A DNA stretch of 33,919 nt, taken from assembly GCA_013044475.1 (NCBI GenBank), contig JABEUM010000050.1:1-33919 (forward strand), given 5' to 3'. The notes under the pieces were generated by a model that worked only from the letters and a program-made list of their open reading frames with translations, was not told the origin of the DNA and ran no database searches. This DNA is from Acidimicrobiaceae bacterium. Lineage in GTDB: Bacteria; Actinomycetota; Acidimicrobiia; Acidimicrobiales; Acidimicrobiaceae. Each line of letters starts with the position of its first letter. The stretch's first letter is position 1. A program made the translations under genes and the position numbers. Shown here piece after piece: positions 19,651 through 28,435 of this stretch.

Positions 19651-21804
19651 TTATGCAGTTACCAACGAGCGGGCAACAGTCCTCGCAAAAGCCTTTGAAC
19701 CCTCCAAAATATCTTTGGAAGAGATTCCGGCGGAAGCGACGATCGACGCACCCTTATTGACAAAGGCCAAGGCGAGTTCGTCTTTTGCCCCGCGATAGCT
19801 AACAGCAAAGGTAACAAAACTAGCGACGGTCTTACCGTGCAGAGGCGGAAGTGACGCAATGAACCTCATTGCGTTCTTCGCCGGATGCACCTTGGCGACT
19901 ACAAGTCCCTCGACCCATGCGCCAAAGACCACTAGATCCGCTGCCATAATGTCGTTCGAACGTGCCATCTTCGTCGAAATAACTTGCGTCGAATAACCAT
20001 GACGCCTGAGTTCAACGGCGATAGCTTCAGCGGCCGCCTTGGTATTTCCACCGTTGGATTCATAGACCAATACCGCGCTCTGCATAGCAGGTGCCTCGAT
20101 ATAAGCCGGATTCTCCGGTGCTACGGGAGCCTTGTTGCCGAGCTGAGAGATAACGCCTCGGGCTGCACTCATACCCTGGGCCATAGCGGTAACTACCGTA
20201 GAAGGTCCAATCCTGGCATCACCAATAGACCAAACACGATCCGCTACTTGGAAGGCAGAGTCAAGCCTGGTCCTCTCCCGGTCCGAGGCTAGCTGCGCCA
20301 GCTTCGGGCTACCTGCGTAGACGCCGCTGGCCTGCCAGCGGCGATCAGGAACACCGGTAAAGGTGGGGAGCGATCCAAACTTGACATCGCCGGATACCTT
20401 TGTCCAGCCCGGATCGATCCGGTAGCCCATCGCTAGCACTACCATATCGACGTCGACTGAGTAGGTCTTGGCTTCATCCAGCTTCGGAATCGATTGAGCG
20501 TCAGACTGGCTGGTCTCACAGATAACCGCCGAATGGACCTTTGCATTTTCGTCGCCCACTAGTTGGGTAACGGTCCTACAGAAGTCGACTTGGACACCTT
20601 CATGGCGTGCTTCGGCGATCTCGTCTTTCCTGGCCCTCGAGAATCTCTCATCCATCCAGTCGATACAGACCGAAGTTCCGCCAAGGCGAAGCACCGTCCT
20701 AGCCACGTCCATAGCCGTATTACCGGCACCAAGAACGAGAACCTTCTTGCCTGCTAGTTCGATACCGTGAGGGGTCCCAAGTAGTTGGGCCTTGCCCCGA
20801 TCCAAGAAGTGGCTAGCGTCGATGACTCCCTCGAGCTCCACGCCACCAATTCTGGGAACTATAGGAGCGGTGGCGCCAGCGGATACAACTACACCATCGA
20901 AGTCCGCATACAACGAACGCCAAGTCTCGGTTTCGATCTTGGTCGAGTAGCGGAAGTCGACACCGGCGGCACTCAGGGCATCGACCGTCGGATGCCAAGC
21001 CGAGTTAGGCAGGACATACGCCGGAATACCCCAACGCATTACGCCACCTGCTTCAGCGTCAGCTTCGAAGACCGTCACCTTGGCACCGGACCTTGCGAGT
21101 TCGTAAGCTGCACCAAGTCCAGCAGGACCCGCTCCGACTACTGCGACCGAAACTCCGGCGTCAGCAGCTGGGACCAGTGGGATAGCCTCAGTATTGTCGG
21201 CGATGAAACGCTCCAAACGCCCTACGGCTACGCCTCGACCACCAGCCAGCGACCAGGTACAAGAACCTTCACATTGGGTCTGCCAATCGCAGACCCTGGA
21301 GCAAGCTCCCGGCATGCAACTGGTCAACGAGAGTACCTCACGGCCGTGCTGGAGGTCTCCATCAACGATGGCCTTAATGAACTCAGGGATATTGTTGTGC
21401 GTCGGGCAGCCCCTAACACACGTCGGATCTGGGCAAGATATGCACCTTGCGGCCTCGATCTGCGCCTCTTCCAAGGAAGCAAATCCTTGACGGACTTCGT
21501 GCGACGAATCGAGTAGCACCTCGGGAAACAGATCCGAAGGGACCAGTCCTTGAGTAGTCATCATCGGTCCCTCGATGACTATGGCGCTAAATGGACAGGT
21601 CCTCTGGCATTGCCTACATCCGACACACAGATCCTGGTTAGCCTTGGCGATCCAGTTGTCTGGATCTAGCGACAATGCCTCAGTTGGGCAACGGACTATA
21701 CATTCTTGGCACCCGGCGCAGCGGTCGTGCAAAACGTGCACTACCGGCCTATCCAGCACCTGCTTTTTACTTTGCGAGCTTGTGCGCTCTCCTATGACTG
21801 TCAT
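19651..21804 (-). CDS. Ferredoxin (2x[4Fe-4S])-GltD-like FAD/NAD(P) oxidoreductase-flavodoxin fusion protein
   Basis: CAGCQECIVRCP and CVGCRQCQRTCP; GltD-type CISCPDPTCVRGCPTHNNIPEFI...CSRVCDWQTQCEGSC; FAD GAGPAGLGAAYELARSGAKVTVFEA; NADPH-type VLGAGNTAMDVART; C-terminal flavodoxin-like VYESNGGNTKAAAEAIAVEL...VVFGAWVEG. Confidence 0.9.
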   Translation of the reverse strand: MTVIGERTSSQSKKQVLDRPVVHVLHDRCAGCQECIVRCPTEALSLDPDNWIAKANQDLCVGCRQCQRTCPFSAIVIEGPMMTTQGLVPSDLFPEVLLDSSHEVRQGFASLEEAQIEAARCISCPDPTCVRGCPTHNNIPEFIKAIVDGDLQHGREVLSLTSCMPGACSRVCDWQTQCEGSCTWSLAGGRGVAVGRLERFIADNTEAIPLVPAADAGVSVAVVGAGPAGLGAAYELARSGAKVTVFEADAEAGGVMRWGIPAYVLPNSAWHPTVDALSAAGVDFRYSTKIETETWRSLYADFDGVVVSAGATAPIVPRIGGVELEGVIDASHFLDRGKAQLLGTPHGIELAGKKVLVLGAGNTAMDVARTVLRLGGTSVCIDWMDERFSRARKDEIAEARHEGVQVDFCRTVTQLVGDENAKVHSAVICETSQSDAQSIPKLDEAKTYSVDVDMVVLAMGYRIDPGWTKVSGDVKFGSLPTFTGVPDRRWQASGVYAGSPKLAQLASDRERTRLDSAFQVADRVWSIGDARIGPSTVVTAMAQGMSAARGVISQLGNKAPVAPENPAYIEAPAMQSAVLVYESNGGNTKAAAEAIAVELRRHGYSTQVISTKMARSNDIMAADLVVFGAWVEGLVVAKVHPAKNAMRFIASLPPLHGKTVASFVTFAVSYRGAKDELALAFVNKGASIVASAGISSKDILEGSKAFARTVARSLVTA

Positions 21805-21859
21805 TTCAATACTCCAAATCTTGTCTTGTCAGAAACTTGCTTGCCTAGTTCAGATCTAC

Positions 21860-23413
21860 TTACGACGCTGCGTGCATCGGCATATAGATAATGGTCGCAA
21901 GCACGCTTATGGCAAAGACCATTACGAGAGTCGCTGTAACGACGGCCTTCGGACGGCTCGACTGTGGTCCAAGGTCTCTTAGCGAGATCCGGTATGCGGC
22001 GTAGAGGCTAGCGGCGGTGCCGAGACCCATGACTGCAAGCTGGACGGAGACGATCGAAGGATTGGTCAGGAGCCTCGTGTTGTAGATTCCTGGGTGCACG
22101 CCAATTGGGTTTACGATCGCAGATCCGACCCTGGCCACGTGCTTGAAGAACTTAGGAAGCTGGCGTGAGAAGTAGTCGGCACCGGTGATCGGGATAAGTG
22201 CATAGGCGATCGTGGTGAACCAGCTCGACTTCGACGAGGAGCCCGCTAATGGCTTGCCGATAGCTCTAACCAGCATCGTAAGTCCCCACACTGCGAGGGC
22301 ACCGAGGGCTATGCCACCTAGGTAAGCCACTGGATCCGGATAGTGTGGCCAATGCAGGATTGAGTTGAGCTTGTCGTCGATAGTACCGTACCATCCAAGC
22401 GCATTGTACTGCTGGTAGAAGACCAGCCCGAAGAGGGCGGCAACTGCGATTCCGATATCTAGCCTGCGCTTGACCGGTTGGATAACCGACGTCAGAGGGG
22501 CTTGAACATATAGTCCGATGTTGTCAGATGGGCAAGACTTGTAGCACTCAGAACATAGTCCGCAAAACGCATTAGAGTCCGCACTACCTGGCCAGGTATA
22601 CCATGGGCAGCCAAAACCATCTTCGGATCCACGCATGCAGTCCTTGGTCTGACACGACATGCAGACCTCGCGGTCACGGGTCCTGAAACCAGCGACCATA
22701 CCCATCGAACCGACCGAGCCTATCAACGAGGACAGCGGGCAGATGTAGCGGCAGAAGCTGCGGCGTTCAAAGACCAAGAAGGAGAGCAGCGCCGTAGTAA
22801 CGATCCCAATAACCATAAAAGAGGTGGCTATCGGGGCGCCCGGCCCTGCGATGTTGAAGTACTCCTCGATAAAGGTCAAGAGGATGAATGTCGCCACCGA
22901 GATAACTAGTCCGTATCCAGCCCAGGACTCCGGAACCTTTCGCCCAAGGCCCAGGGCCTTCTGGGTCCTCTTGAAGAAGGTCTTTCTTTGGATCCATTCT
23001 CCGAATCCACCGAAAGGACACATCGAGCACCACGCCCTACCGACGACAACCATCATCACGAAGACGAGGCAGAACCAGAGGTACCAGGTGATAGCTGGAC
23101 CGAAGTTACGTCCAGGATCGGCAACACCAAAGATGCCGACCGCGATAACTATCCAGAAAATGATCTGGTTAGGAACGATTAGAAGGAACTGGAACTTCCT
23201 GTCCTTCATAGCTCTGGCGAGAAACTTACCGACCAGTGGAAGACGAGTTACATCAACTCCTGGATCGGTGGTCTTGAAATGCTCTTTTGCTTTCTCGCCT
23301 TGATAAGGGCGGAGATTAACCGCCACCGATATCGGATCATTTCTCAGCCCAATCGGCCGATCCGACTCCACCTTGCCATCTTGGCTTGGTGAACTTCCTT
23401 GCTTAAGTGTCAC
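21860..23413 (-). CDS. NapH/NosR-like polytopic membrane 4Fe-4S protein; start probably GTG at 23413 (ORF open to 23527)
   Basis: CSMCPFGG, CRYICPLSS, CMSCQTKDC, CGLCSECYKSCP plus multiple hydrophobic segments. GGAGGG Shine-Dalgarno 4 nt upstream of the in-frame GTG. Confidence 0.88.
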   Translation of the reverse strand: MTLKQGSSPSQDGKVESDRPIGLRNDPISVAVNLRPYQGEKAKEHFKTTDPGVDVTRLPLVGKFLARAMKDRKFQFLLIVPNQIIFWIVIAVGIFGVADPGRNFGPAITWYLWFCLVFVMMVVVGRAWCSMCPFGGFGEWIQRKTFFKRTQKALGLGRKVPESWAGYGLVISVATFILLTFIEEYFNIAGPGAPIATSFMVIGIVTTALLSFLVFERRSFCRYICPLSSLIGSVGSMGMVAGFRTRDREVCMSCQTKDCMRGSEDGFGCPWYTWPGSADSNAFCGLCSECYKSCPSDNIGLYVQAPLTSVIQPVKRRLDIGIAVAALFGLVFYQQYNALGWYGTIDDKLNSILHWPHYPDPVAYLGGIALGALAVWGLTMLVRAIGKPLAGSSSKSSWFTTIAYALIPITGADYFSRQLPKFFKHVARVGSAIVNPIGVHPGIYNTRLLTNPSIVSVQLAVMGLGTAASLYAAYRISLRDLGPQSSRPKAVVTATLVMVFAISVLATIIYMPMHAAS

Positions 23414-23589
23414 TTGACCCTCCATACAGTACTGTCCCCAACACAACCCGGTCCCGCTCCCTGCCTGATACAAAGAGACCCAAGTCACGTTGATAAATTT
23501 GTAAGGGCAATGAAGCCTCAGAACCAAGGGCAGAATTGAGGTATTAGTAGGGACTTTCGACCCTTTACTAATATCTTTCCATCTTGCTT

Positions 23590-23626
23590 TTCGAATTTTG
23601 CGACGGGTCTACCCGCAAAATTCGAA
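23590..23626. repeat. Long inverted repeat in the divergent intergenic region
   Basis: TTCGAATTTTGCG-ACGGGTCTACC-CGCAAAATTCGAA, perfect 13-bp arms. Confidence 0.9.
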
Positions 23627-23801
23627 CCCAAATGAGGCAATCCCCCTATAGGGCCGTGCGTTTAGCCCTTTCCTCGGCGATTATCTACGACACCATTTGC
23701 CAACTCCAATCAAAATAACTGCGCATCTACCAGCACTAATCTCGAATTGATCCCACACTGATATCCTTCTACGCAGATTGAGCAAGCATTTCTGCGTTTT
23801 T

Positions 23802-23839
23802 ATGCAACTTCGCAATAATGCATTAATGCAATGAAGCAT
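23802..23839. promoter_or_regulatory. 38-bp imperfect dyad, candidate operator of the ArsR-type regulator
   Basis: ATGCAACTTCGCAATAATG|CATTAATGCAATGAAGCAT: 14 of 19 half-site positions are complementary about the centre, including the perfect core TAATGCATTA. Lies 56 bp upstream of arsR. Confidence 0.65.
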
Positions 23840-23894
23840 CTGCTATATTTGAGGAATTGACATTTCTCAGGACACTCACAGGAAGAGGGTTGGG

Positions 23895-24269
23895 ATGAGA
23901 AGGCAGGACGTGAATCATCCAACTCCCCTTTACGAAGTAAAGGCGGAATTCTTCAAGGCGTTGGGACATCCTTCTAGAATCCGGGTACTTGAACTTTTGA
24001 GTTCCGGGCAGAAGTCGGTTTCAGAACTTCTCCCCCTCGTCGGGATCAACCCGCCTCATCTATCACAGCAGCTCGCAATATTGAAAAGGGCGGGCCTCGT
24101 GCAAACTCAGCGCGAGGGGACTTCGATCTTCTATTCACTCGCCTTCCCTGAATTGATAGATGTCCTAGCGGTGGCGCGAAGGGTTCTCATCGATGTCCTG
24201 GCTGAAAGGGCCGGCCTACTCGTTGACCTCCAGGCATCGGCTCCCCTCCCCTACCCCGGAGAGCTCTAA
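23895..24269 (+). CDS. ArsR/SmtB-family winged-helix transcriptional regulator lacking cysteines
   Basis: KAEFFKALGHPSRIRVLELLSSGQKSVSELLPLVGINPPHLSQQLAILKRAGLVQTQREGTSIFYSL is a canonical ArsR HTH. Confidence 0.93.
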   Translation: MRRQDVNHPTPLYEVKAEFFKALGHPSRIRVLELLSSGQKSVSELLPLVGINPPHLSQQLAILKRAGLVQTQREGTSIFYSLAFPELIDVLAVARRVLIDVLAERAGLLVDLQASAPLPYPGEL

Positions 24270-24322
24270 CTGTCGATGTCGTCCCAAAGTCCAAAATTCC
24301 CTGGTAGGCCTCAAAATGATCG

Positions 24323-24823
24323 TTGGCTGATAAGCCCGTGATGCAGCAGTTATTGCGGCGGATTATCCGCCTCGGCAAGGTGACCGAGGATTTGGATTCG
24401 CCAGAAGAAGCCATTTCAACCGTAAGCGCACTGGCCACCGGTTCAATTAAGATGAGACACGTCGACTGCGGTTCTTGCAACGGCTGCGAAGTCGAACTAT
24501 CCATGTGCTTTTCTCCCATTTACGACCTGGAGAGATTTGGGATAAGCCTCACCGCATCGCCTCGACACTCAGACGGGTTGCTGGTCACCGGGATCGTGAC
24601 GATGAATATGAAAGGTCCGCTCATCGACGCCTATAGGGCGGTGCCGTCGCCAAAGGTAGTGATCGCAGTCGGTGACTGCGCTTGCGATGGAGGCGCATTC
24701 AGCGAAAGCTACGCTTACGCTGGCAACTGCGGAGACTACCTCGATGTCACGCTGAAAATTCCCGGATGCCCACCAGAACCGACGGATATCATTAGGGCAA
24801 TAAGACGGATATCGGCTAGATGA
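24323..24823 (+). CDS. Group-4 hydrogenase small subunit / NuoB-like protein (HyfI/HycG-like) of an Ehr-type complex; start 24323 (TTG) or 24341 (ATG)
   Basis: VDCGSCNGCEVEL...VIAVGDCACDGG...IPGCPPEPTDIIRAI: four conserved [4Fe-4S] ligand cysteines. Confidence 0.92.
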   Translation: MADKPVMQQLLRRIIRLGKVTEDLDSPEEAISTVSALATGSIKMRHVDCGSCNGCEVELSMCFSPIYDLERFGISLTASPRHSDGLLVTGIVTMNMKGPLIDAYRAVPSPKVVIAVGDCACDGGAFSESYAYAGNCGDYLDVTLKIPGCPPEPTDIIRAIRRISAR

Positions 24824-26811
24824 GCGAACTCGTCTTATCACCCATGGAAGCCGAGGAGGCCGAGAGGAGCGGCGGGGATCAGCTCTGGTACCTGATATCG
24901 AGCGTCGTTACCGTGGTAATTGGTGTCTTTGGACTTGCGGCCAGCTTGCGAATGATCTTCGGAACAAAAATCGCTCTGTCTTTGACTTCCGTACTGCCCT
25001 TAGCAGGACTCCACCTGTCGTCGGACGGTCTATCGGGGTTATTCGACCTCATAACTTCGATAGTCGCCATAACTGCTGGGATCTATGTATACCCCTACCT
25101 CTGTCATTCGAAGGCCTCAAGAACAACCGCGACCTTTATCCCACTTTTCGTGCTAACTATGTTGATGGTACCGATTGCGTCCACTTATTATGACTTTCTT
25201 TTCTTCTGGGAAGCCATGGCACTCATTTCGGCCGTTCTCGTCCTCGCAAATCACACCAAAACAGAGGCGTTCAAAGCCGGGATGTGGTACATATTCATGT
25301 CTCAGATCGGCTTCGCAATGATCCTGGGAGCACTTGCCTATCTCAGTGCTCACAGCGATGGCGGAGTCCTGATTGGAAACTCAGCCATCGGTAGGACAAT
25401 CTCTCCGATAGCTAGAGACCTGGTCTTTGTATTCAGCTTCTTCGGATTCGCATCCAAGGCCGGCCAACTCCCCCTCCATAGCTGGCTACCAAAAGCACAC
25501 CCTGAAGCCCCTACTCCGGTTTCGGCGCTGATGAGCGCAGCGATGGTCAATCTAGGCATCTACGGAATCATCCGGATCGATATAAAGCAGCTAGGCGCTG
25601 CGCCGATCTGGTGGGGAGTACTGATCATAACTATCGGTGCGACAACGGCCGTCTACAGTGCCCTTCACTCCTTAGTTTCGTCGGATATCAAGAGGCTCCT
25701 GGCCTGGTCAACGGGCGAAAACATGGGAATAGTAATCTGCGCTTTGGGAACCTTCGAAGTGCTCAATTCTGCCCACAATCCAGATATCGCCCAGGTTGCC
25801 CTGGCCGGGGCGATAATACAGCTCATCGGGCATAGCCTCTTCAAGTCTCTCGGTTTCATCTCGGCGGGCTCGGTCATCAGCTCGGCGGGCACCCGTAGCC
25901 TCGACAATATGGGTGGAATAATCCACCGAAATCCCGTCGCCGCCCTAGGTTTTTCAATAGCCGCATTGGGAGCGACCGGGCTGCCATTGGGAGCAGGATT
26001 TGTCGGAGAATGGCTGCTGCTCCAATCGCTAATTCATACACTTCCCACTCGATCGACCGTGCTAAATGTCCTCATGCCGAGCGCAGTTGGCATGCTTGCC
26101 TTGACTTTTGGCCTAGCGGTGGCGGCCATGACAAAGGCTTTCGGGGTCGGAATGCTCTCGAGACCAAGAAGCCAAGGTGCTGCAGAAAGTGCAAAGACGC
26201 CGGCGTGGGAAGCTACCACCATCTCCATCGCGTCGCTGCTTTGTGTTGTATTCAGCTTCAACCCCGCTTTTGTATCGAAGATTGTCAAATCCGCCAGCCA
26301 AGCGACACTAGGCGAAAAAGCAAAGGGTTCGGTCTCTATCCTCGGCCACATCACCCTGCGCGGGGTGGAGGGTTCGATATCTCCACTAAACCTTGGGCTT
26401 AGTGTTGTTATCGGTGTAATACTGTTCGCTTCGGTCACCGAGTGGAGAATACGAAAAAATTCCAGGCAGCTTGACGTCCCCCTTTGGGCCTGTGGAAGCA
26501 GCCAACCATCAGCGAAGATGCAGTACAATGCGGTCTCCTTCGCTCAGCCCTTGGAGAGAATCTTCAATTTGGTAGTCGCTACCGAAGAGTCGCTCGGGAC
26601 CGAACATGCAGACTCCGACATGCTCATTCTGCAAAGTGCGAGCTACGAAAGAACAAACTCGGATATCTTTGAAACTAAATTCTTCCCGGTGGTAGCCCGG
26701 GTGATGAGTACCCTCTCGCGTCAGGTGCAAAAGGGCCACTCGGGGAAGATCCGCAACTACTTGATCTACGGCGCTATAGGTTTCATCATCGTCCTGGTGG
26801 TGGCTAGGTGA
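24820..26811 (+). CDS. HyfB-like (NuoL/M antiporter family) membrane subunit
   Basis: FFWEAMALISAVLV, SKAGQLPLHSWLPKAHPEAPTPVSALMSAAMVNLGIYGIIRI; C-terminal WACGSSQPSAKMQYNAVSFAQPLERIF typical of HyfB. Confidence 0.93.
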   Translation: MSELVLSPMEAEEAERSGGDQLWYLISSVVTVVIGVFGLAASLRMIFGTKIALSLTSVLPLAGLHLSSDGLSGLFDLITSIVAITAGIYVYPYLCHSKASRTTATFIPLFVLTMLMVPIASTYYDFLFFWEAMALISAVLVLANHTKTEAFKAGMWYIFMSQIGFAMILGALAYLSAHSDGGVLIGNSAIGRTISPIARDLVFVFSFFGFASKAGQLPLHSWLPKAHPEAPTPVSALMSAAMVNLGIYGIIRIDIKQLGAAPIWWGVLIITIGATTAVYSALHSLVSSDIKRLLAWSTGENMGIVICALGTFEVLNSAHNPDIAQVALAGAIIQLIGHSLFKSLGFISAGSVISSAGTRSLDNMGGIIHRNPVAALGFSIAALGATGLPLGAGFVGEWLLLQSLIHTLPTRSTVLNVLMPSAVGMLALTFGLAVAAMTKAFGVGMLSRPRSQGAAESAKTPAWEATTISIASLLCVVFSFNPAFVSKIVKSASQATLGEKAKGSVSILGHITLRGVEGSISPLNLGLSVVIGVILFASVTEWRIRKNSRQLDVPLWACGSSQPSAKMQYNAVSFAQPLERIFNLVVATEESLGTEHADSDMLILQSASYERTNSDIFETKFFPVVARVMSTLSRQVQKGHSGKIRNYLIYGAIGFIIVLVVAR

Positions 26812-27773
26812 CCCGAGGATTTATATACGGCATCCTCCCGGTGCTGCAGCTACTTATGCTCGGTGCCACAGCACCGCTCGTATCCGGGCTAGCCAGGCAG
26901 ATTGGCGCAAAGCTTGAGGGTCGCCAAGGGGCCGGAGTGATGCAGCCCTATAGAGAACTCAGGAAGCTCTTTCAAAAAGAGACCCTGGAGCCGTCGACCA
27001 AAAGCGTATTCTTCACACTTGCACCGTATGTGCTCGCTTCATCCACCGCAGTGATAGCTATGGCTGGACCCTTTTTGGCTACCGAAAACTCCTTCAGCTC
27101 ATCCTCGGATCTACTAAGCGTCGTAGGCCTCCTCTTTCTGGGCAATATCGCAGTGGCATTGGCGGGACTCGACACTGGGACATCTTTCGGAGGAATGGGG
27201 GCTTCAAGAGAGTTGACGGTATCGTCGCTAGTCGAACCGACAATTCTGGTCGCCATATTCGCCCTCTCGATCCCGGCCCACTCGAGCAACTTGGGCGCTA
27301 TAGCCGCAAAATCGATCAGTAATCCGAACCTTATTTTCGCCCCTGGCTCGCTGCTGGCCCTCGCCGCTTTCGTAGTCGTCGTCTTGGCGGAGGCAAAAAG
27401 ATTCCCAGTAGATAATCCCTCCACTCATCTCGAGCTGACCATGATCCACGAGGCGATGCTCTTGGAGTACAGCGGTCCTCGTCTCGGAGTAATCGAATGG
27501 GCGTCGTCTTTACGGTTGACTATTCTTCTGGGCCTAGTTGCCAACCTGTTCTTCCCTATCGGTCTCTTTAGCACCGGTCAGAGTCCAATTCTTCTGCTCG
27601 TCTCTTGCTTGGTTTTCCTGGTAAAGGTCCTCGTACTCGGCTCAATCCTCTCCTTCGCCGAGGTGTTTATGGCAAAGCTGAGGCTCTTCCGAGTTCCCGA
27701 ACTACTGGCGAGTTCCTTCATCTTGGCGCTGCTGTCCGTGGTTACTTCCTACTTCTTCACGGCCACAAGGTAG
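26808..27773 (+). CDS. HyfC/HycD-like (NuoH family) membrane subunit, GTG start
   Basis: GRQGAGVMQPYRELRKLFQKE; FPVDNPSTHLELTMIHEAMLLEYSGPRLGVIEWASSLR. Confidence 0.93.
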   Translation: MTRGFIYGILPVLQLLMLGATAPLVSGLARQIGAKLEGRQGAGVMQPYRELRKLFQKETLEPSTKSVFFTLAPYVLASSTAVIAMAGPFLATENSFSSSSDLLSVVGLLFLGNIAVALAGLDTGTSFGGMGASRELTVSSLVEPTILVAIFALSIPAHSSNLGAIAAKSISNPNLIFAPGSLLALAAFVVVVLAEAKRFPVDNPSTHLELTMIHEAMLLEYSGPRLGVIEWASSLRLTILLGLVANLFFPIGLFSTGQSPILLLVSCLVFLVKVLVLGSILSFAEVFMAKLRLFRVPELLASSFILALLSVVTSYFFTATR

Positions 27774-27778
27774 AACTG

Positions 27779-28435
27779 ATGACAAACTCCTCACTGATCG
27801 ACCTAGCAAGTGCGGCGCTTTTATTAAGCGGCGTATTCATCGCCAGCTATAACGACCTAGCAAAACAGGGCAGCCTTCTTAGACTGCAAGGAATAGCGCT
27901 CTCGACGCTCCCGTTCCTTATGGCTTTCGAGCACAACTCCTTGGATCTCTGGATCGCCGGTTTTCTAGTCCTTGGTGTCCGCGGTATAGTGCTACCCGGC
28001 CTCGTAAAATCAGCTGCCAAGCGTATTCCAGCCGAGAAAGAAAGATCCCACTCTCGGATATCCACTACGACCTCCCTGCTTATTTCGGGGGCATCTACGA
28101 TCGTCGCCTACTTAGGCACCATCCCCTTGAGCCACCTTGACTCGTCGAGTACCACCAAGGCGTCGTCTATCGGTCTCGCCCTAGTTCTCATCGGGGTGCA
28201 AATCCTCATCTTCAAAAGGATGGCGGTAGGTCAGATAGTCGGGTTCCTAGTACTTGACAACGGGATAGCCGCTTTTGGTTTCTTGGCAACTCTTGGCGTT
28301 CCGCTGCTACTCGAACTCGGAGGCAGCCTCGATCTACTCTTTGCGATCCTGATCATGGGGGCACTTACCAGCAGGATGATAGTGAAGTTTGGCACAACGG
28401 ACGTCGACGAACTCTCCGAATTAGGCGATCGATGA
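27779..28435 (+). CDS. HyfE-like membrane subunit (NuoK-like region)
   Basis: ATG at 27779, 5 nt after the preceding stop (ORF track start at 27605 overlaps the upstream gene). Hydrophobic protein with MAVGQIVGFLVLDNGIAAFGFLATLGVPLLLELGGSLDLL typical of HyfE. Confidence 0.86.
   Translation: MTNSSLIDLASAALLLSGVFIASYNDLAKQGSLLRLQGIALSTLPFLMAFEHNSLDLWIAGFLVLGVRGIVLPGLVKSAAKRIPAEKERSHSRISTTTSLLISGASTIVAYLGTIPLSHLDSSSTTKASSIGLALVLIGVQILIFKRMAVGQIVGFLVLDNGIAAFGFLATLGVPLLLELGGSLDLLFAILIMGALTSRMIVKFGTTDVDELSELGDR

Noticed and set aside
20785-21516. 243-aa plus-strand ORF opposite the GltD-fusion gene
   Set aside because: Fully antisense to a strongly supported CDS and no recognisable motifs.
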